Source: Novispirillum itersonii subsp. itersonii ATCC 12639 (GTDB lineage: Bacteria > Pseudomonadota > Alphaproteobacteria > Rhodospirillales > Rhodospirillaceae). From it: 64,000 nt of DNA. Below, piece by piece: positions 25,780-34,607 of the stretch; the stretch's first letter is position 1; the number at the start of each line of letters is the position of its first letter. The notes under the pieces are model-generated. The model saw only the letters and a list, made by a program, of their open reading frames with translations, did no database searches and was not told the origin of the DNA. The position numbers were made by a program, and so were the translations under genes. Where the stretch lies: NCBI RefSeq assembly GCF_000381985.1, contig NZ_KB907340.1, forward strand, positions 271,209-335,208, given 5' to 3'.

Positions 25780-26258
25780 CCGATACCGATACCACCGGAC
25801 AGGAAGAACAGGGTCTGCCGCCCATCGTGATGCAGGGGCAGTACATTAAGGACCTGTCGTTCGAAGTTCCGAACAGCCCGGAAATCTTCCGTAAGATGGA
25901 TGGGGCGCCGGAGATTCCGATCTCGGTGGATGTTAAGGCCCGCCAGCTTGGCGGCAACGTGTTTGAAGTGGTTCTGCACTTCAACATCGAAGGTAAAGTG
26001 CAGGATGAAACCGCTTTCATTCTGGAACTGGCCTATGGGGCTGTCGTGCAGGTCAATCCGGCTGAACCGGATCACACCCAGCCGCTGCTGCTGATCGAGG
26101 CACCGCGCCTGATGTTCCCGTTTGCCCGGAACCTGATTGCCGACATCACCCGTGACGGTGGCTTCCCGCCGCTGATGCTGCAGCCGATCGACTTTGTCGC
26201 GCTGTATCGCCTGCGGGCGCTGGAAGCCATGCAGGCTTCTCAGCAGGCTGATGTCTGA
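25776..26258 (+). CDS. secB: Protein-export chaperone SecB
   Basis: Tetrameric cytoplasmic chaperone that keeps precursors unfolded for SecA. 160 residues. The family core is clear: QGQYIKDLSFEVPNSPEIF, then VKARQLGGNVFEVVLHFNIEG, and the C-terminal PRLMFPFARNLIADITRDGGFPPLMLQPIDFVALY. Likely clients include the porin at 42 kb, inferred only. It is coupled to fxsA by an ATGA overlap. In relatives secB follows dnaQ directly; here it lies 16 kb away and in inverted orientation relative to dnaQ. Confidence 0.97.
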   Translation: MTDTDTTGQEEQGLPPIVMQGQYIKDLSFEVPNSPEIFRKMDGAPEIPISVDVKARQLGGNVFEVVLHFNIEGKVQDETAFILELAYGAVVQVNPAEPDHTQPLLLIEAPRLMFPFARNLIADITRDGGFPPLMLQPIDFVALYRLRALEAMQASQQADV

Positions 26259-26276
26259 TTTCCGGGGTGAAGGACC

Positions 26277-26684
26277 GTGACCCCCTTTGGTGCGCGCCTG
26301 CGTGACCTGCGGCGGCAACGGAACCTGACCCTGACGCAAATGGCCGCCGACCTTAATGTGTCGGCGGCTTATTTGTCTGCGCTGGAACACGGCAAGCGCG
26401 GTCGGCCCGGCCCCGGACTGGTGATGGAAATCTGCGGATATTTTGGCCTGATCTGGGATGAGGCCGAGGCCCTGAAGCGTCTGGCGCTGCTGTCCCAGCC
26501 GAAAGTTACTCTCGATACTTCGGGCCTTAGTCCACGGGCTACAGGCTTTGCCAACCGGCTGGCAGAATGCCTGCGTCACCTTGATGATGAGGCGATTGCC
26601 GCCTTGGATGAGCTTCTGGTCCGGGTCCGTCCGATGCGGACACAGAGCCGGAAGGGGCGGCGGTCCGACCGGTTTTCCGGCTGA
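26277..26684 (+). CDS. XRE-family helix-turn-helix regulator
   Basis: 135 residues from a GTG start at 26277 with GAAGGA upstream. Residues 4-65 form a HTH_XRE domain (FGARLRDLRRQRNLTLTQMAADLNVSAAYLSALEHGKRG). The HTH is followed by a tail with conserved spacing but no known ligand domain. It lies 18 bp beyond secB on the same strand and is probably cotranscribed. The target is unknown. The C-terminal end is basic (RKGRRSDRF). Confidence 0.88.
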   Translation: MTPFGARLRDLRRQRNLTLTQMAADLNVSAAYLSALEHGKRGRPGPGLVMEICGYFGLIWDEAEALKRLALLSQPKVTLDTSGLSPRATGFANRLAECLRHLDDEAIAALDELLVRVRPMRTQSRKGRRSDRFSG

Positions 26685-26691
26685 CAGGCGA

Positions 26692-27876
26692 TCAGCCTGC
26701 CGGATCAGTGACCAGAGCGGCGATCACGGCATTGAGGACCGGCATGCCCTTGGCGGTCACCCGCAATGGTGCCGTTCCGTTCAGAGACGCTTCTGCGATC
26801 AGATCTTCCCGGATCAGCAGAGCCAGCATGTCGGCATCAATGATGTCTGACAGCGCGATTCCTCCCAGCGCTTCAAACTGCGTCGGGTCGATTCCATCGC
26901 GGAGGCGCAGGCCCATCATGACCCGCTCAATGGCTCTGTCCCGGGGGCTGACCGGATCATTGGTCCGGGTGGCGTGACCGGCAGACAGGGTTTCTTTCAG
27001 CCAGATTTCCGGGGCCCGGTGCTGGCGGGTGGCATAATCGATGCCCTTCTCGCAGATCCGTCCGTGGGCGCCGGGGCCAATGCCGACGTACTCCCCGCCG
27101 CGCCAGTACAGCAGATTGTGGCGGCTTTCTTCCCCCGGCCGGGCGTGGTTGGAGACTTCATAGGCAGGCATTCCGGCCTTTTCCATTTCCTCCTGCGTCA
27201 CATCCCATAGAGCAATGGCGAGATCATCGTCGGGAATGTGGAAGCGTCCGGCGGCATGATCGAGGTAAAACCGCGTCCCTTCTTCGATGGTCAACTGATA
27301 CAGCGACAGATGCCCGGCAGACGCCAGCGGCAACGCCCGGCGCAGCTCCGCTCGCCAGTCTTCCGGGGTTTGCCCCGGACGGGCGTAGATCAGGTCGAAG
27401 GAAAACCGCGAGAACAGAGCTGCAGCGGACTCAATCGCCCGCAAGGCTTCTTCCCGATCGTGGCGACGGCCTAGAAAGACCAGTGCATCCTGATCAAGGG
27501 CCTGTACTCCGAGCGAGACCCGGTTGACCCCGGCATCGCGGAACGCACGGAATTTATCCCGGTCGACAGCCCCCGGATTAGCCTCCAGCGTGATTTCAAT
27601 ATCGTTGGCTGTCGGCCAGTGCCGCCGGGCACGCTCAATCAGCGCGGCTGTGGTTTCCGGGGCCATCAGAGACGGCGTGCCCCCGCCGAAGAAGATCGAT
27701 GTCAGGATCCGGTCGGGGGTGCGGGCCGCATAATGATCCAGTTCGGTCAGCAGGGCCCGCCGCCATGCCTGATGGTCAATGCGGTCTGCGACATGACTGT
27801 TGAAGTCACAGTACGGGCATTTCGACAGGCAATAGGGCCAGTGGATATAGAGACCAAACATCGGATCACAGCTCAT
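26692..27876 (-). CDS. hemW: HemW-like radical SAM haem chaperone
   Basis: 394 residues. The radical-SAM Cys motif is CLSKCPYC (C-x3-C-x2-C) near residue 16-23, preceded by GLYIHWPY and followed by FFGGGTPSLM and RVSLGVQALDQDAL, the coproporphyrinogen-oxidase-like (HemN/HemW) layout. The variant with one Cys fewer than true HemN (C-x3-C-x2-C rather than C-x3-C-x2-C-x-C; Phe follows) and the location away from other anaerobic haem genes support HemW, which inserts haem into respiratory proteins. The 3' end converges on the XRE gene. A parS site lies just upstream. Confidence 0.92.
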   Translation of the reverse strand: MSCDPMFGLYIHWPYCLSKCPYCDFNSHVADRIDHQAWRRALLTELDHYAARTPDRILTSIFFGGGTPSLMAPETTAALIERARRHWPTANDIEITLEANPGAVDRDKFRAFRDAGVNRVSLGVQALDQDALVFLGRRHDREEALRAIESAAALFSRFSFDLIYARPGQTPEDWRAELRRALPLASAGHLSLYQLTIEEGTRFYLDHAAGRFHIPDDDLAIALWDVTQEEMEKAGMPAYEVSNHARPGEESRHNLLYWRGGEYVGIGPGAHGRICEKGIDYATRQHRAPEIWLKETLSAGHATRTNDPVSPRDRAIERVMMGLRLRDGIDPTQFEALGGIALSDIIDADMLALLIREDLIAEASLNGTAPLRVTAKGMPVLNAVIAALVTDPAG

Positions 27877-27902
27877 GTCGGTAAATCGGGGGCGAAAAGC
27901 AA

Positions 27903-27930
27903 ACCCCGGTGTTTCACGTGAAACACCGGG
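27903..27930. promoter_or_regulatory. parS: parS centromere site 2 in an extended 28-bp palindrome
   Basis: The exact parS 16-mer is at 27909-27924. The flanks CCCCGG and CCGGGG extend it to a perfect 28-bp palindrome between qor and hemW. As RNA it would fold into a long hairpin, so it might also end the qor transcript; that second role is inference. Confidence 0.95.
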
Positions 27931-27955
27931 GAGGGCAGTGGGGGGAGGGAACTGT

Positions 27956-28936
27956 TTAGACGGTCAGAACGGTCGAGCCGGTGGTGGCCCGGCTTTCCAG
28001 GGCTTCGTGGGCGCCCCGTGCATCGGTCAGGGCAAACGTTTGTCCAACTTCGATTTTCACGGCACCGCTGGCGACAACCGAGAACAGGTCGGCAGCGCCT
28101 TCTTCCAGTTCCGTCCGGTTGGCGGTGTAGTGGGCCAGTGTCGGGCGGGTCAGGAACAGGGATCCCTTCTGGCTGAGGGTCAGCGGGCTGACATCCGGAA
28201 CCGGGCCGGAAGCATTGCCGAAGGTACACATCAGGCCGCGGGGGGCCAGACAATCAAGGGACTTCTCAAACACCGTTTTGCCAACACCATCATAAACCAC
28301 CGGCACGCCTTTGCCGTCGGTGATCTCTTTCACCCGGCTGACGAAATCTTCGCGGGTATAAATCACCGGATGATCACAGCCATGGGCACGGGCCAGCTCG
28401 GCTTTTTCATCGGTGCTGACTGTGCCGATCACGGTGGCCCCCAGAGCTTTCAGCCACTGACAGGCGATCAGCCCGACGCCACCGGCGGCGGCATGGAACA
28501 GAACAGTCATCCCCGGCTCGACCTTAAACAGCCGACGGATCAGATACTGGACGGTCAGGCCGCGCAGCATCATCCCGGCGGCCTGCACATCGGTAATGGC
28601 ATCCGGGACTTTCACCAGGCCGGCGGCAGGCATCACCCGGGCGGAGGCATAGCCGCCGATCGGGCCAGTACCGTAGGCCACGCGGTCACCGGCTTGCAGG
28701 CCGTCAACGCCTTCGCCAACGGCTTCGATGATGCCGCAGCCTTCAAGGCCAAGACCATTCGGCAGCCCCCCCGGAATGGGATACAGGCCTGAGCGGTGAT
28801 AGGTGTCGATATAGTTCACGCCGCAGGCGCTCTGGGCCAGTCGCACCTGACCGGGCCCGGGGGCTCCGACAGAGGCGGTCTCAACCCGCAGGACGTCCGG
28901 GCCACCGGTTTCGTGAAGACGGATTACGGTGCTCAT
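27956..28936 (-). CDS. qor: NADPH:quinone oxidoreductase, zeta-crystallin type
   Basis: Medium-chain dehydrogenase/reductase of 326 residues from ATG 28936, with GAGGAAA upstream; the frame is open to 29182 but the extension overlaps ogt. The N-terminal GroES-like part has VNYIDTYHRSGLYP and GLEGCGIIEAVGEGV. The Rossmann motif is FHAAAGGVGLIACQWL. No zinc-binding structural cysteines are seen, which fits a quinone reductase. The C-terminal ends HEALESRATTGSTVL. It lies between ogt (upstream, 52 bp) and the parS site. The enzyme probably reduces quinones by one electron; the native substrate is unknown. Confidence 0.93.
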   Translation of the reverse strand: MSTVIRLHETGGPDVLRVETASVGAPGPGQVRLAQSACGVNYIDTYHRSGLYPIPGGLPNGLGLEGCGIIEAVGEGVDGLQAGDRVAYGTGPIGGYASARVMPAAGLVKVPDAITDVQAAGMMLRGLTVQYLIRRLFKVEPGMTVLFHAAAGGVGLIACQWLKALGATVIGTVSTDEKAELARAHGCDHPVIYTREDFVSRVKEITDGKGVPVVYDGVGKTVFEKSLDCLAPRGLMCTFGNASGPVPDVSPLTLSQKGSLFLTRPTLAHYTANRTELEEGAADLFSVVASGAVKIEVGQTFALTDARGAHEALESRATTGSTVLTV

Positions 28937-28988
28937 CAGGCTGTTTCCTCGTGATTTTGAAAGGGGGGCGGAGGAAGGAACGCGATGC

Positions 28989-29441
28989 TCAGGCCAGCAG
29001 GGCTTTTTCCAGTTGCAGCAGGGTGCGTTTGGTTTCCACACCATCAAGGCCGGAGTAACCGCCAAGGCTGCCGTGGCTGCCGAGGATACGGTGGCAGGGA
29101 ATGATGATCGGGATCGGGTTTCGTCCGCAGGCCAGACCGACGGCGCGGGGGCTCGTGCCCAACTGGTTTGCCACTCCGCCATAGGTCAGGGTCTGACCGT
29201 AGGGAATCGCAGACATCACCTCCCACACTTTTTTCTGGAATGCGGTGCCGGGGGGAGACAGGGGGAGATCAAAGACGGTCAGTTTCCGGTCGAAATAGGC
29301 ATCGACCTGATCGCGGGCTTCTGTCAGCAGCGGGGTCTCTTCATTCCCCATCCCCCAGCCCCAGTCCAGTGACAGGATGGCACCGTCCTCTTCCGTCAGG
29401 GTCAGGGCGCCAAGCGGGCTGTTGAAGGAAAGCTGTGGCAT
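28989..29441 (-). CDS. ogt: Methylated-DNA--protein-cysteine methyltransferase
   Basis: Removes O6-methylguanine from DNA by transferring the methyl group to its own cysteine. 150 residues. The active-site motif is IPCHRILGS, with the DNA-binding wing PYGQTLTYGGVANQLGTSPRAVG before it and GGYSGLDGVETKRTLLQLE after it. Length fits the small Ogt class, without an Ada regulator domain. Followed by qor on the same strand, probably an operon. The upstream 301-bp region is shared with a divergent DUF6489 gene. Confidence 0.95.
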   Translation of the reverse strand: MPQLSFNSPLGALTLTEEDGAILSLDWGWGMGNEETPLLTEARDQVDAYFDRKLTVFDLPLSPPGTAFQKKVWEVMSAIPYGQTLTYGGVANQLGTSPRAVGLACGRNPIPIIIPCHRILGSHGSLGGYSGLDGVETKRTLLQLEKALLA

Positions 29442-29742
29442 GAAGGGGACGTCCTTTCTGATAAAAGGCGGCGATCCAGCGGACCGGGCAACAGAGATGG
29501 GGTGGATATGATTTCCAGCCTAGAGGCTTTTTCGTCTGCCGACAATCTGATGTCCTGTTACCCCCAGAGACGCAGGGGCCTGAAAGAAGGCGGCCGGAGG
29601 GGGGGAGAGGGCACTCGAGGCGGATATCCGGTTGACGGTTGCCACTGTTTCAGCCCTGCCTTACCTTGAGTGAGTTGCCTGATATGGGATTGTCCGGGGA
29701 TCTGGCCCGGTCAGACGCAGGCGTTGCGTCCGGAGATGTCCG
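29442..29742. other. Intergenic region between ogt and the DUF6489 gene
   Basis: 301 bp without a convincing gene. It must hold the divergent promoters for the minus-strand ogt-qor pair and for the plus-strand DUF6489-ferredoxin-mnmE run. I see no clear operator or conserved RNA. CCGGAG at 29731-29736 is the ribosome-binding site of the DUF6489 gene. Confidence 0.4.
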
Positions 29743-29994
29743 ATGAAAATTTCTGTCGATATTGATTGCACCCCTGAAGAAGCCCGGGACTTTCTGGGAT
29801 TGCCGGACGTCAAGCCGATGCAGGACGCGATGATGAACGAGATCCAGAAGCAGATGACCGCCAATCTGCAGGCGATGGATCCAGAAACCCTGTTCAAGAC
29901 CTGGCTTCCGGCGCAAGTGCAGGGGCTGGAGCAGATGCAGAAGTTTTTCTGGTCGCAGTTTACCAAGGGGGGCGGATCCAAGGGATCTGTCTGA
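29743..29994 (+). CDS. DUF6489 family small protein
   Basis: 83 residues. The start MKISVDIDCTPEEARDFLGLPDVKPMQ is a pattern I recognise from a small alphaproteobacterial family listed as DUF6489; function unknown. It continues with an amphipathic helix (DAMMNEIQKQMTANLQAMDPETLFKTWLP) and a final QKFFWSQFTKGGG. The gene is preceded by CCGGAG. It lies 39 bp upstream of the ferredoxin gene and the mnmE gene on the same strand. The conserved sequence and ribosome-binding site support a real gene. Confidence 0.8.
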   Translation: MKISVDIDCTPEEARDFLGLPDVKPMQDAMMNEIQKQMTANLQAMDPETLFKTWLPAQVQGLEQMQKFFWSQFTKGGGSKGSV

Positions 29995-30033
29995 CGAAAG
30001 CCTGCTCCGCGATTTTGATGAAAGGGACACGTT

Positions 30034-30414
30034 GTGTCGGATACCACTGATCTTTTTTATACCGCTCATGTTTTTCTCTGTACCAACGAACGACCGGAAG
30101 GCCACCCCCGGGGATCCTGTGCTGCACATGGCTCAGTGAAGCTGCGCGATTATATGAAGGCCCGGGCTAAGGAATTCGGGCTCAATGATCAGCGGATCCG
30201 AACTCAGCAGGCTGGGTGCCTTGATCGCTGTGAACTGGGGCCGGTGATGGTGATCTATCCTGAAGGGGTATGGTATGCACCCCGCACGAAAGAGGATATC
30301 GACGAGATTCTGCTGACCCATCTGCGTGACGGAAAGCGGGTCGAGCGTCTGATGCTTCTGCCGACCGATACGGAACGGGCGGCTTTTGAAGCCCGGCAGG
30401 CCGCGTCTGCGTGA
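30034..30414 (+). CDS. Thioredoxin-like [2Fe-2S] ferredoxin
   Basis: 126 residues from a GTG at 30034 with AAGGGAC upstream. The fold is suggested by the four conserved Cys at FLCTNERP, RGSCAAHG and QAGCLDRCELGPVMVIYPEGVWY, the pattern of the thioredoxin-like [2Fe-2S] family. These proteins carry electrons; the partner is unknown. The C-terminal extension (VERLMLLPTDTERAAFEARQ) is not part of the core. The stop overlaps the mnmE start (TGATG), so the two genes are coupled. This pairing recalls the need for a reduction step in tRNA wobble modification, but that link is speculative. Confidence 0.9.
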   Translation: MSDTTDLFYTAHVFLCTNERPEGHPRGSCAAHGSVKLRDYMKARAKEFGLNDQRIRTQQAGCLDRCELGPVMVIYPEGVWYAPRTKEDIDEILLTHLRDGKRVERLMLLPTDTERAAFEARQAASA

Positions 30415-31748
30415 TGAGCCGCCCGGAAACAATTTTTGCCCTGGCGACGGCGCCCGGGCGGGCCGGGGTTGCGGTTATCCGTATTTCCGGCCCACAGGCC
30501 GGGGCGGCACTGCAGGCCCTGTGCGGGAAGCTGCCGAAACCCCGGCAGGCCGCGCGGGTCCGGTTTTGTGATCCGCTGGGGGGGCAGCCCCTTGATGACG
30601 GTCTGGCCCTGTGGTTTCCCGCTCCCGGCAGTTTTACCGGAGAAGATGTTGCCGAATTGCAGGGGCATGGCGGTAAGGCTGTTATCGACAGTCTGCTGTC
30701 AGCCCTGTGTACCCTTCCGGGGTTGCGTCCGGCTGAACCGGGGGAGTTCACCCGCCGCGCCTTTGAGAACGGGAAGCTGGATCTGACGCAGGCCGAAGGA
30801 CTGGCCGATCTGATCAATGCAGAGACCGAAGCCCAGCACCGGCAGGCCCTGCGACAGATGGACGGGGCTTTGGCCCGTCTGTTTGACGGGTGGCGATCTG
30901 ATCTGATCCGGCATCTGGCCCATCTGGAAGCCTTCATTGATTTTCCGGATGAGCCGATTCCCGATCATCTGGATCAGGCTGTCCGCGCAGGAATTTCGGC
31001 TCTGGCCGGGGCAATGAGTGCCCATCTTGCAGACGGGCACCGTGGGGAGCGGATCCGGGACGGATTGTATATAGCGGTCGTCGGTGCCCCCAATGCCGGG
31101 AAGTCCAGTCTGGTGAATGCCTTGGCCCGGCGTGAGGCGGCGATTGTCTCGGCTGCGGCGGGAACCACCCGGGATGTGATCGAGGTCCATCTCGACCTCG
31201 GTGGATATCCGGTCATTCTGGCTGACACTGCCGGGCTGCGGGAGGCGGCGGAAGAGGTCGAGGCGGAAGGGATCCGGCGGGCCTTACAGCGGGCCGAAAA
31301 TGCCGATCTACGGCTGGCGGTCTTTGATGCCGGTCTGGCACCCGGGTGGGATCAGACAACGCTGGCCCTGATCGACGACCGGACGGAAGTGATCCTGAAT
31401 AAAACGGAGACCACGTCTCTGCCGGAGGATCTCCGGATTGCCGGGCGGAGACCGCATCGGATCTCCGCTGCCGGAGGTCAGGGGATGGCCGGTCTTCTGG
31501 CGGCCCTGACAGATCGGGTGCGATCCCTGCTCGAAACACAGGGGGCTCCGGCGCTGACCCGTCAGCGGCATCGTGTCGCTCTGGAGGAGTGCGTGGAGAG
31601 CCTGCAGCGGAGTCTGACTGCCCCGGATCTGGAGCTGATGGCCGAAGATCTGCGTCTGGCAGCGCGGGCTTTGGGGCGGATCACCGGGCGGGTTGAGGTG
31701 GATGATCTGCTGGATGTGATCTTCCGCGATTTCTGTATCGGGAAATGA
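30414..31748 (+). CDS. mnmE: tRNA uridine-5-carboxymethylaminomethyl GTPase MnmE
   Basis: GTPase that works with MnmG to modify U34 of several tRNAs. 444 residues from ATG 30414. The N-terminal folate-binding domain begins ETIFALATAPGRAGVAVIRISG and includes EPGEFTRRAFENGKLDLTQAEGLADLI. The GTPase has G1 GAPNAGKSS, G3 DTAGLR and G4 NKTE. The C-terminal helical domain ends in the conserved FCIGK, whose Cys is needed for activity in the family. The gene lies 248 bp before mnmG; in most relatives it follows rho, but here rho is on the opposite side of oriC. Confidence 0.97.
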   Translation: MSRPETIFALATAPGRAGVAVIRISGPQAGAALQALCGKLPKPRQAARVRFCDPLGGQPLDDGLALWFPAPGSFTGEDVAELQGHGGKAVIDSLLSALCTLPGLRPAEPGEFTRRAFENGKLDLTQAEGLADLINAETEAQHRQALRQMDGALARLFDGWRSDLIRHLAHLEAFIDFPDEPIPDHLDQAVRAGISALAGAMSAHLADGHRGERIRDGLYIAVVGAPNAGKSSLVNALARREAAIVSAAAGTTRDVIEVHLDLGGYPVILADTAGLREAAEEVEAEGIRRALQRAENADLRLAVFDAGLAPGWDQTTLALIDDRTEVILNKTETTSLPEDLRIAGRRPHRISAAGGQGMAGLLAALTDRVRSLLETQGAPALTRQRHRVALEECVESLQRSLTAPDLELMAEDLRLAARALGRITGRVEVDDLLDVIFRDFCIGK

Positions 31749-31996
31749 CGTCGTTTAGGGCGTCCTGAAATCCCCTGTTTCCCTCATGGGCACAGACACG
31801 GCACCGTCCCTCGGTTCTTGAACCGGGGGGCGGATCGGCGTATGTCTAGGGTCGATTGTGGACCTCAGTCCTGATCCCTCCGGATCAGGCGTTGCTTGGT
31901 CCGATTTTCTGACAGGATGCCGTTTGTGGGATCCGTGCCACCCGGAGGCGGGGCAGGGCGCGGGCCGCAGCGCATGCGAAGCCCGGGTGAAATGGG

Positions 31997-33871
31997 ATGA
32001 ACGACTCCTTTGACGTGATTGTGGTCGGCGGTGGCCATGCCGGTACCGAAGCGGCTGCTGCTGCTGCCCGCATGGGGGCGAAGACCCTGCTGTTGACCCA
32101 CAAGCTGGAAACGGTTGGGGAGATGTCCTGCAATCCGGCCATTGGCGGATTGGCGAAAGGGCATCTGGTGCGTGAAATTGACGCACTGGATGGGGTTATG
32201 GCCCGGGCAATTGACCGTGGCGGAATCCAGTTCCGTATGCTCAATCAGAGCAAGGGGCCTGCCGTGCGCGGGCCACGGGCGCAGGCAGACCGCAAGCTGT
32301 ACCGTCAGGCGGTACAGGATATTCTGCGGGAAACGGAAAACCTGACGCAATGGGCGGCAGCGGTCGAAGATCTGATTCTGGCTGATGATAACCGCGTGAT
32401 TGGGGTCAAGACCGCTGACGGCCGTTCCATCGGGGCCGGAGCTGTGGTGCTGACCACCGGCACCTTTCTGCGTGGCCTCATCCATCTGGGGGAGCAGACC
32501 TGGCCGGCTGGCCGGATTGATGAAGCCCCGGCTCTGGGCCTGTCGGTAACGCTGGAGCGTTTGGCCCTGCGTCTGGGCCGCCTGAAGACCGGAACCCCGG
32601 CCCGTCTGGACGGGCGGACTATTGACTGGGCTGGTCTTGAGATGCAGCCGGGGGATGATCCGCCGCAGCCGTTTTCATTCCTGACCGATCGGATCACCAC
32701 CCCGCAGATTGCCTGTGGGATCACCTATACTACCGACCAGACGCACCAGATCATCCGCGATAATATTCATCGGTCTCCGATGTACTCCGGCCAGATCCAG
32801 AGTGTCGGGCCGCGCTATTGCCCGTCTGTGGAAGACAAGATTGTCCGCTTTGCGGATAAAGAACGGCATCAGGTTTTTCTGGAGCCGGAAGGTCTGGATG
32901 ATCCGACGGTTTATCCGAATGGGATTTCGACCAGTCTGCCTGCCGAGGTACAGGATGCATTGATCCATTCGATCCCGGGATTGGAGCAGGTGGTCATCCT
33001 GCGTCCCGGCTATGCCATTGAGTATGACTTTGTCGATCCGCGTGAACTGCGGCCCTCCCTTGAGGTGCAGAAGGCCCCCGGACTGTTTCTGGCCGGGCAG
33101 ATTAACGGAACAACCGGATACGAAGAAGCCGGGGCTCAGGGGTTGGTTGCCGGTGTCAATGCCGCCCTTCTGGCATCGGGCGCGGATCGGGATGATGCGT
33201 TTGTCCCGGATCGGGCGGATGGCTATCTCGGGGTGATGATTGATGATCTGGTGACCTTGGGGACGCAGGAGCCGTATCGGATGTTCACCAGCCGGGCGGA
33301 GTATCGCTTGCTGCTGCGGGCTGACAATGCCGATCTGCGGCTGACCCCGATGGGTATGGAAGCCGGTGTGATTAGCAACGCCCGGGCTGCCGCTTTTGTG
33401 GCAAAGCGGGAGGCTCTGGATGAAGCCCGTGCCCGGATGCAGGCCCTGACCGCAACCCCGAAGGAACTGGCGGCTGCTGGGCTGCATGTCAATCAGGATG
33501 GGGTCCGGCGGTCGGCACTTGATCTGTTCAGCTATCAGACAGTGACATGGCAGACCCTGAACACCCTGTGGCCGGAACTGATGGAGATTCCTCCTGCCGT
33601 TGCCGAGCAGCTGGAAATTGAAGGGCGGTATGCGGGCTACCTTAACCGCCAGACTACGGATATTGCCGCCTATCGGAAGGATGAAGGCCTGAGCCTGCCT
33701 GATGATCTGGACTATGCGACGGTTGGCAGCCTGTCAGCTGAAATTCGTCTGAAGCTGACCAATGCCCGCCCGGCGACGCTGGGGGCTGCGGCACGGATCC
33801 CCGGTATGACCCCGGCGGCCCTGACAGCCTTGCTGGGGCATGTGAAGAAGATGAAGAAATCTGCCGCGTAA
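31997..33871 (+). CDS. mnmG: tRNA uridine-5-carboxymethylaminomethyl synthesis enzyme MnmG
   Basis: FAD enzyme that forms a complex with MnmE for tRNA U34 modification. 624 residues. The FAD motif is [21 protein letters not shown] at the start, followed by [22 protein letters not shown]. The middle keeps [12 protein letters not shown], and the C-terminal half has the [17 protein letters not shown] motif, [20 protein letters not shown] and a helical end. The 248-bp gap after mnmE holds no recognised gene. A terminator and a parS site follow it before rsmG. Confidence 0.97.
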   Translation: MNDSFDVIVVGGGHAGTEAAAAAARMGAKTLLLTHKLETVGEMSCNPAIGGLAKGHLVREIDALDGVMARAIDRGGIQFRMLNQSKGPAVRGPRAQADRKLYRQAVQDILRETENLTQWAAAVEDLILADDNRVIGVKTADGRSIGAGAVVLTTGTFLRGLIHLGEQTWPAGRIDEAPALGLSVTLERLALRLGRLKTGTPARLDGRTIDWAGLEMQPGDDPPQPFSFLTDRITTPQIACGITYTTDQTHQIIRDNIHRSPMYSGQIQSVGPRYCPSVEDKIVRFADKERHQVFLEPEGLDDPTVYPNGISTSLPAEVQDALIHSIPGLEQVVILRPGYAIEYDFVDPRELRPSLEVQKAPGLFLAGQINGTTGYEEAGAQGLVAGVNAALLASGADRDDAFVPDRADGYLGVMIDDLVTLGTQEPYRMFTSRAEYRLLLRADNADLRLTPMGMEAGVISNARAAAFVAKREALDEARARMQALTATPKELAAAGLHVNQDGVRRSALDLFSYQTVTWQTLNTLWPELMEIPPAVAEQLEIEGRYAGYLNRQTTDIAAYRKDEGLSLPDDLDYATVGSLSAEIRLKLTNARPATLGAAARIPGMTPAALTALLGHVKKMKKSAA

Positions 33872-33901
33872 GCCTTGGCCTTTCCGGCCATAGTCTATTA
33901 T

Positions 33902-33942
33902 AAGGGGTGCTGTGTTCCGGCATGGAGCACAGCCCCTTTTTT
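33902..33942 (+). terminator. mnmG terminator whose U run merges with parS site 3
   Basis: Hairpin with outer stem AAGGGG/CCCCTT and inner stem CTGTGTTCC/GGAGCACAG (one G-T wobble), a 2-nt bulge and a GGCAT loop. It is followed by six T, and the last T is also the first base of the parS palindrome (33942). It lies 31 bp after the mnmG stop. Confidence 0.85.
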
Positions 33943-33957
33943 GTTTCACGTGAAACA
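33942..33957. promoter_or_regulatory. parS: parS centromere site 3
   Basis: Exact TGTTTCACGTGAAACA in the short gap between mnmG and rsmG, directly after the mnmG terminator and 14 bp before the rsmG GTG start. It is 74 bp from site 4, so the two form a close pair next to parAB. Confidence 0.96.
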
Positions 33958-33971
33958 GACCGAACCTCATT

Positions 33972-34607
33972 GTGACTGCACCGATGACATCAGAGGCCTT
34001 TCAGGCCCAAACCACTGTTTCACGTGAAACAGTGGATCGTTTGACCGCTTATGCCGATCTGCTGTGCAAATGGCAGCCGAAAATCAACCTCGTCGGACCT
34101 TCGACGATGGGGGATGTGTGGCGTCGGCATTTTCTGGATTCTGCTCAGCTGTGGCCTCTGCTTCCGGCTGGGGCAAAGACCCTGATTGACTTTGGCAGTG
34201 GAGCAGGGTTCCCCGGTCTGGTGCTGGCCATCATGGGGGTGCCTGACGTCCATCTGGTCGAATCAGACCAAAGAAAATGCGCCTTTATGCGTGAGGCTGC
34301 GCGGGCTGCCGGTGTGTCAGTGACAATCCACAATAAAAGAATCGAGGCGATTACTGCCTTTCCGGTTGATGTGGTTTCGTCGCGCGCTTTGGCGGCTTTG
34401 CCTCAGCTTCTTGAATTTGCGGCCCCTTTTCTTGCACCGCACACGGTTTGCCTGTTCCCCAAAGGGCAAAATGTTGAGGCGGAGTTGACCGACCTTAACA
34501 AAATATGGACACTGCGCATGGACCGTCAGCCCAGCCTGACGGATGCCGACGCGACCATTCTGCGACTGAGCGAGGTTCGCCGTGAGCAACCAGCAGACAA
34601 CGTCTAA
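33972..34607 (+). CDS. rsmG: 16S rRNA (guanine527-N7) methyltransferase RsmG
   Basis: Methylates G527 of 16S rRNA. About 211 residues from GTG 33972; ATG 33984 is an alternative. The SAM-binding region is LIDFGSGAGFPGLVLAIMGV, preceded by KWQPKINLVGPSTM and RRHFLDSAQL, and followed by ESDQRKCAFMREAARAAG. Near residues 16-21 the coding sequence contains a parS site and so encodes TVSRET, a hallmark of alphaproteobacterial rsmG genes near parAB. The parA start lies inside its 3' end, a coupled arrangement. Confidence 0.95.
   Translation: MTAPMTSEAFQAQTTVSRETVDRLTAYADLLCKWQPKINLVGPSTMGDVWRRHFLDSAQLWPLLPAGAKTLIDFGSGAGFPGLVLAIMGVPDVHLVESDQRKCAFMREAARAAGVSVTIHNKRIEAITAFPVDVVSSRALAALPQLLEFAAPFLAPHTVCLFPKGQNVEAELTDLNKIWTLRMDRQPSLTDADATILRLSEVRREQPADNV
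34012..34035. promoter_or_regulatory. parS: parS centromere site 4 (inside rsmG)
   Basis: The exact parS 16-mer at 34016-34031 extends to a 24-bp perfect palindrome by CCAC and GTGG flanks. It lies within the rsmG coding sequence, giving the peptide VSRET. Confidence 0.96.
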
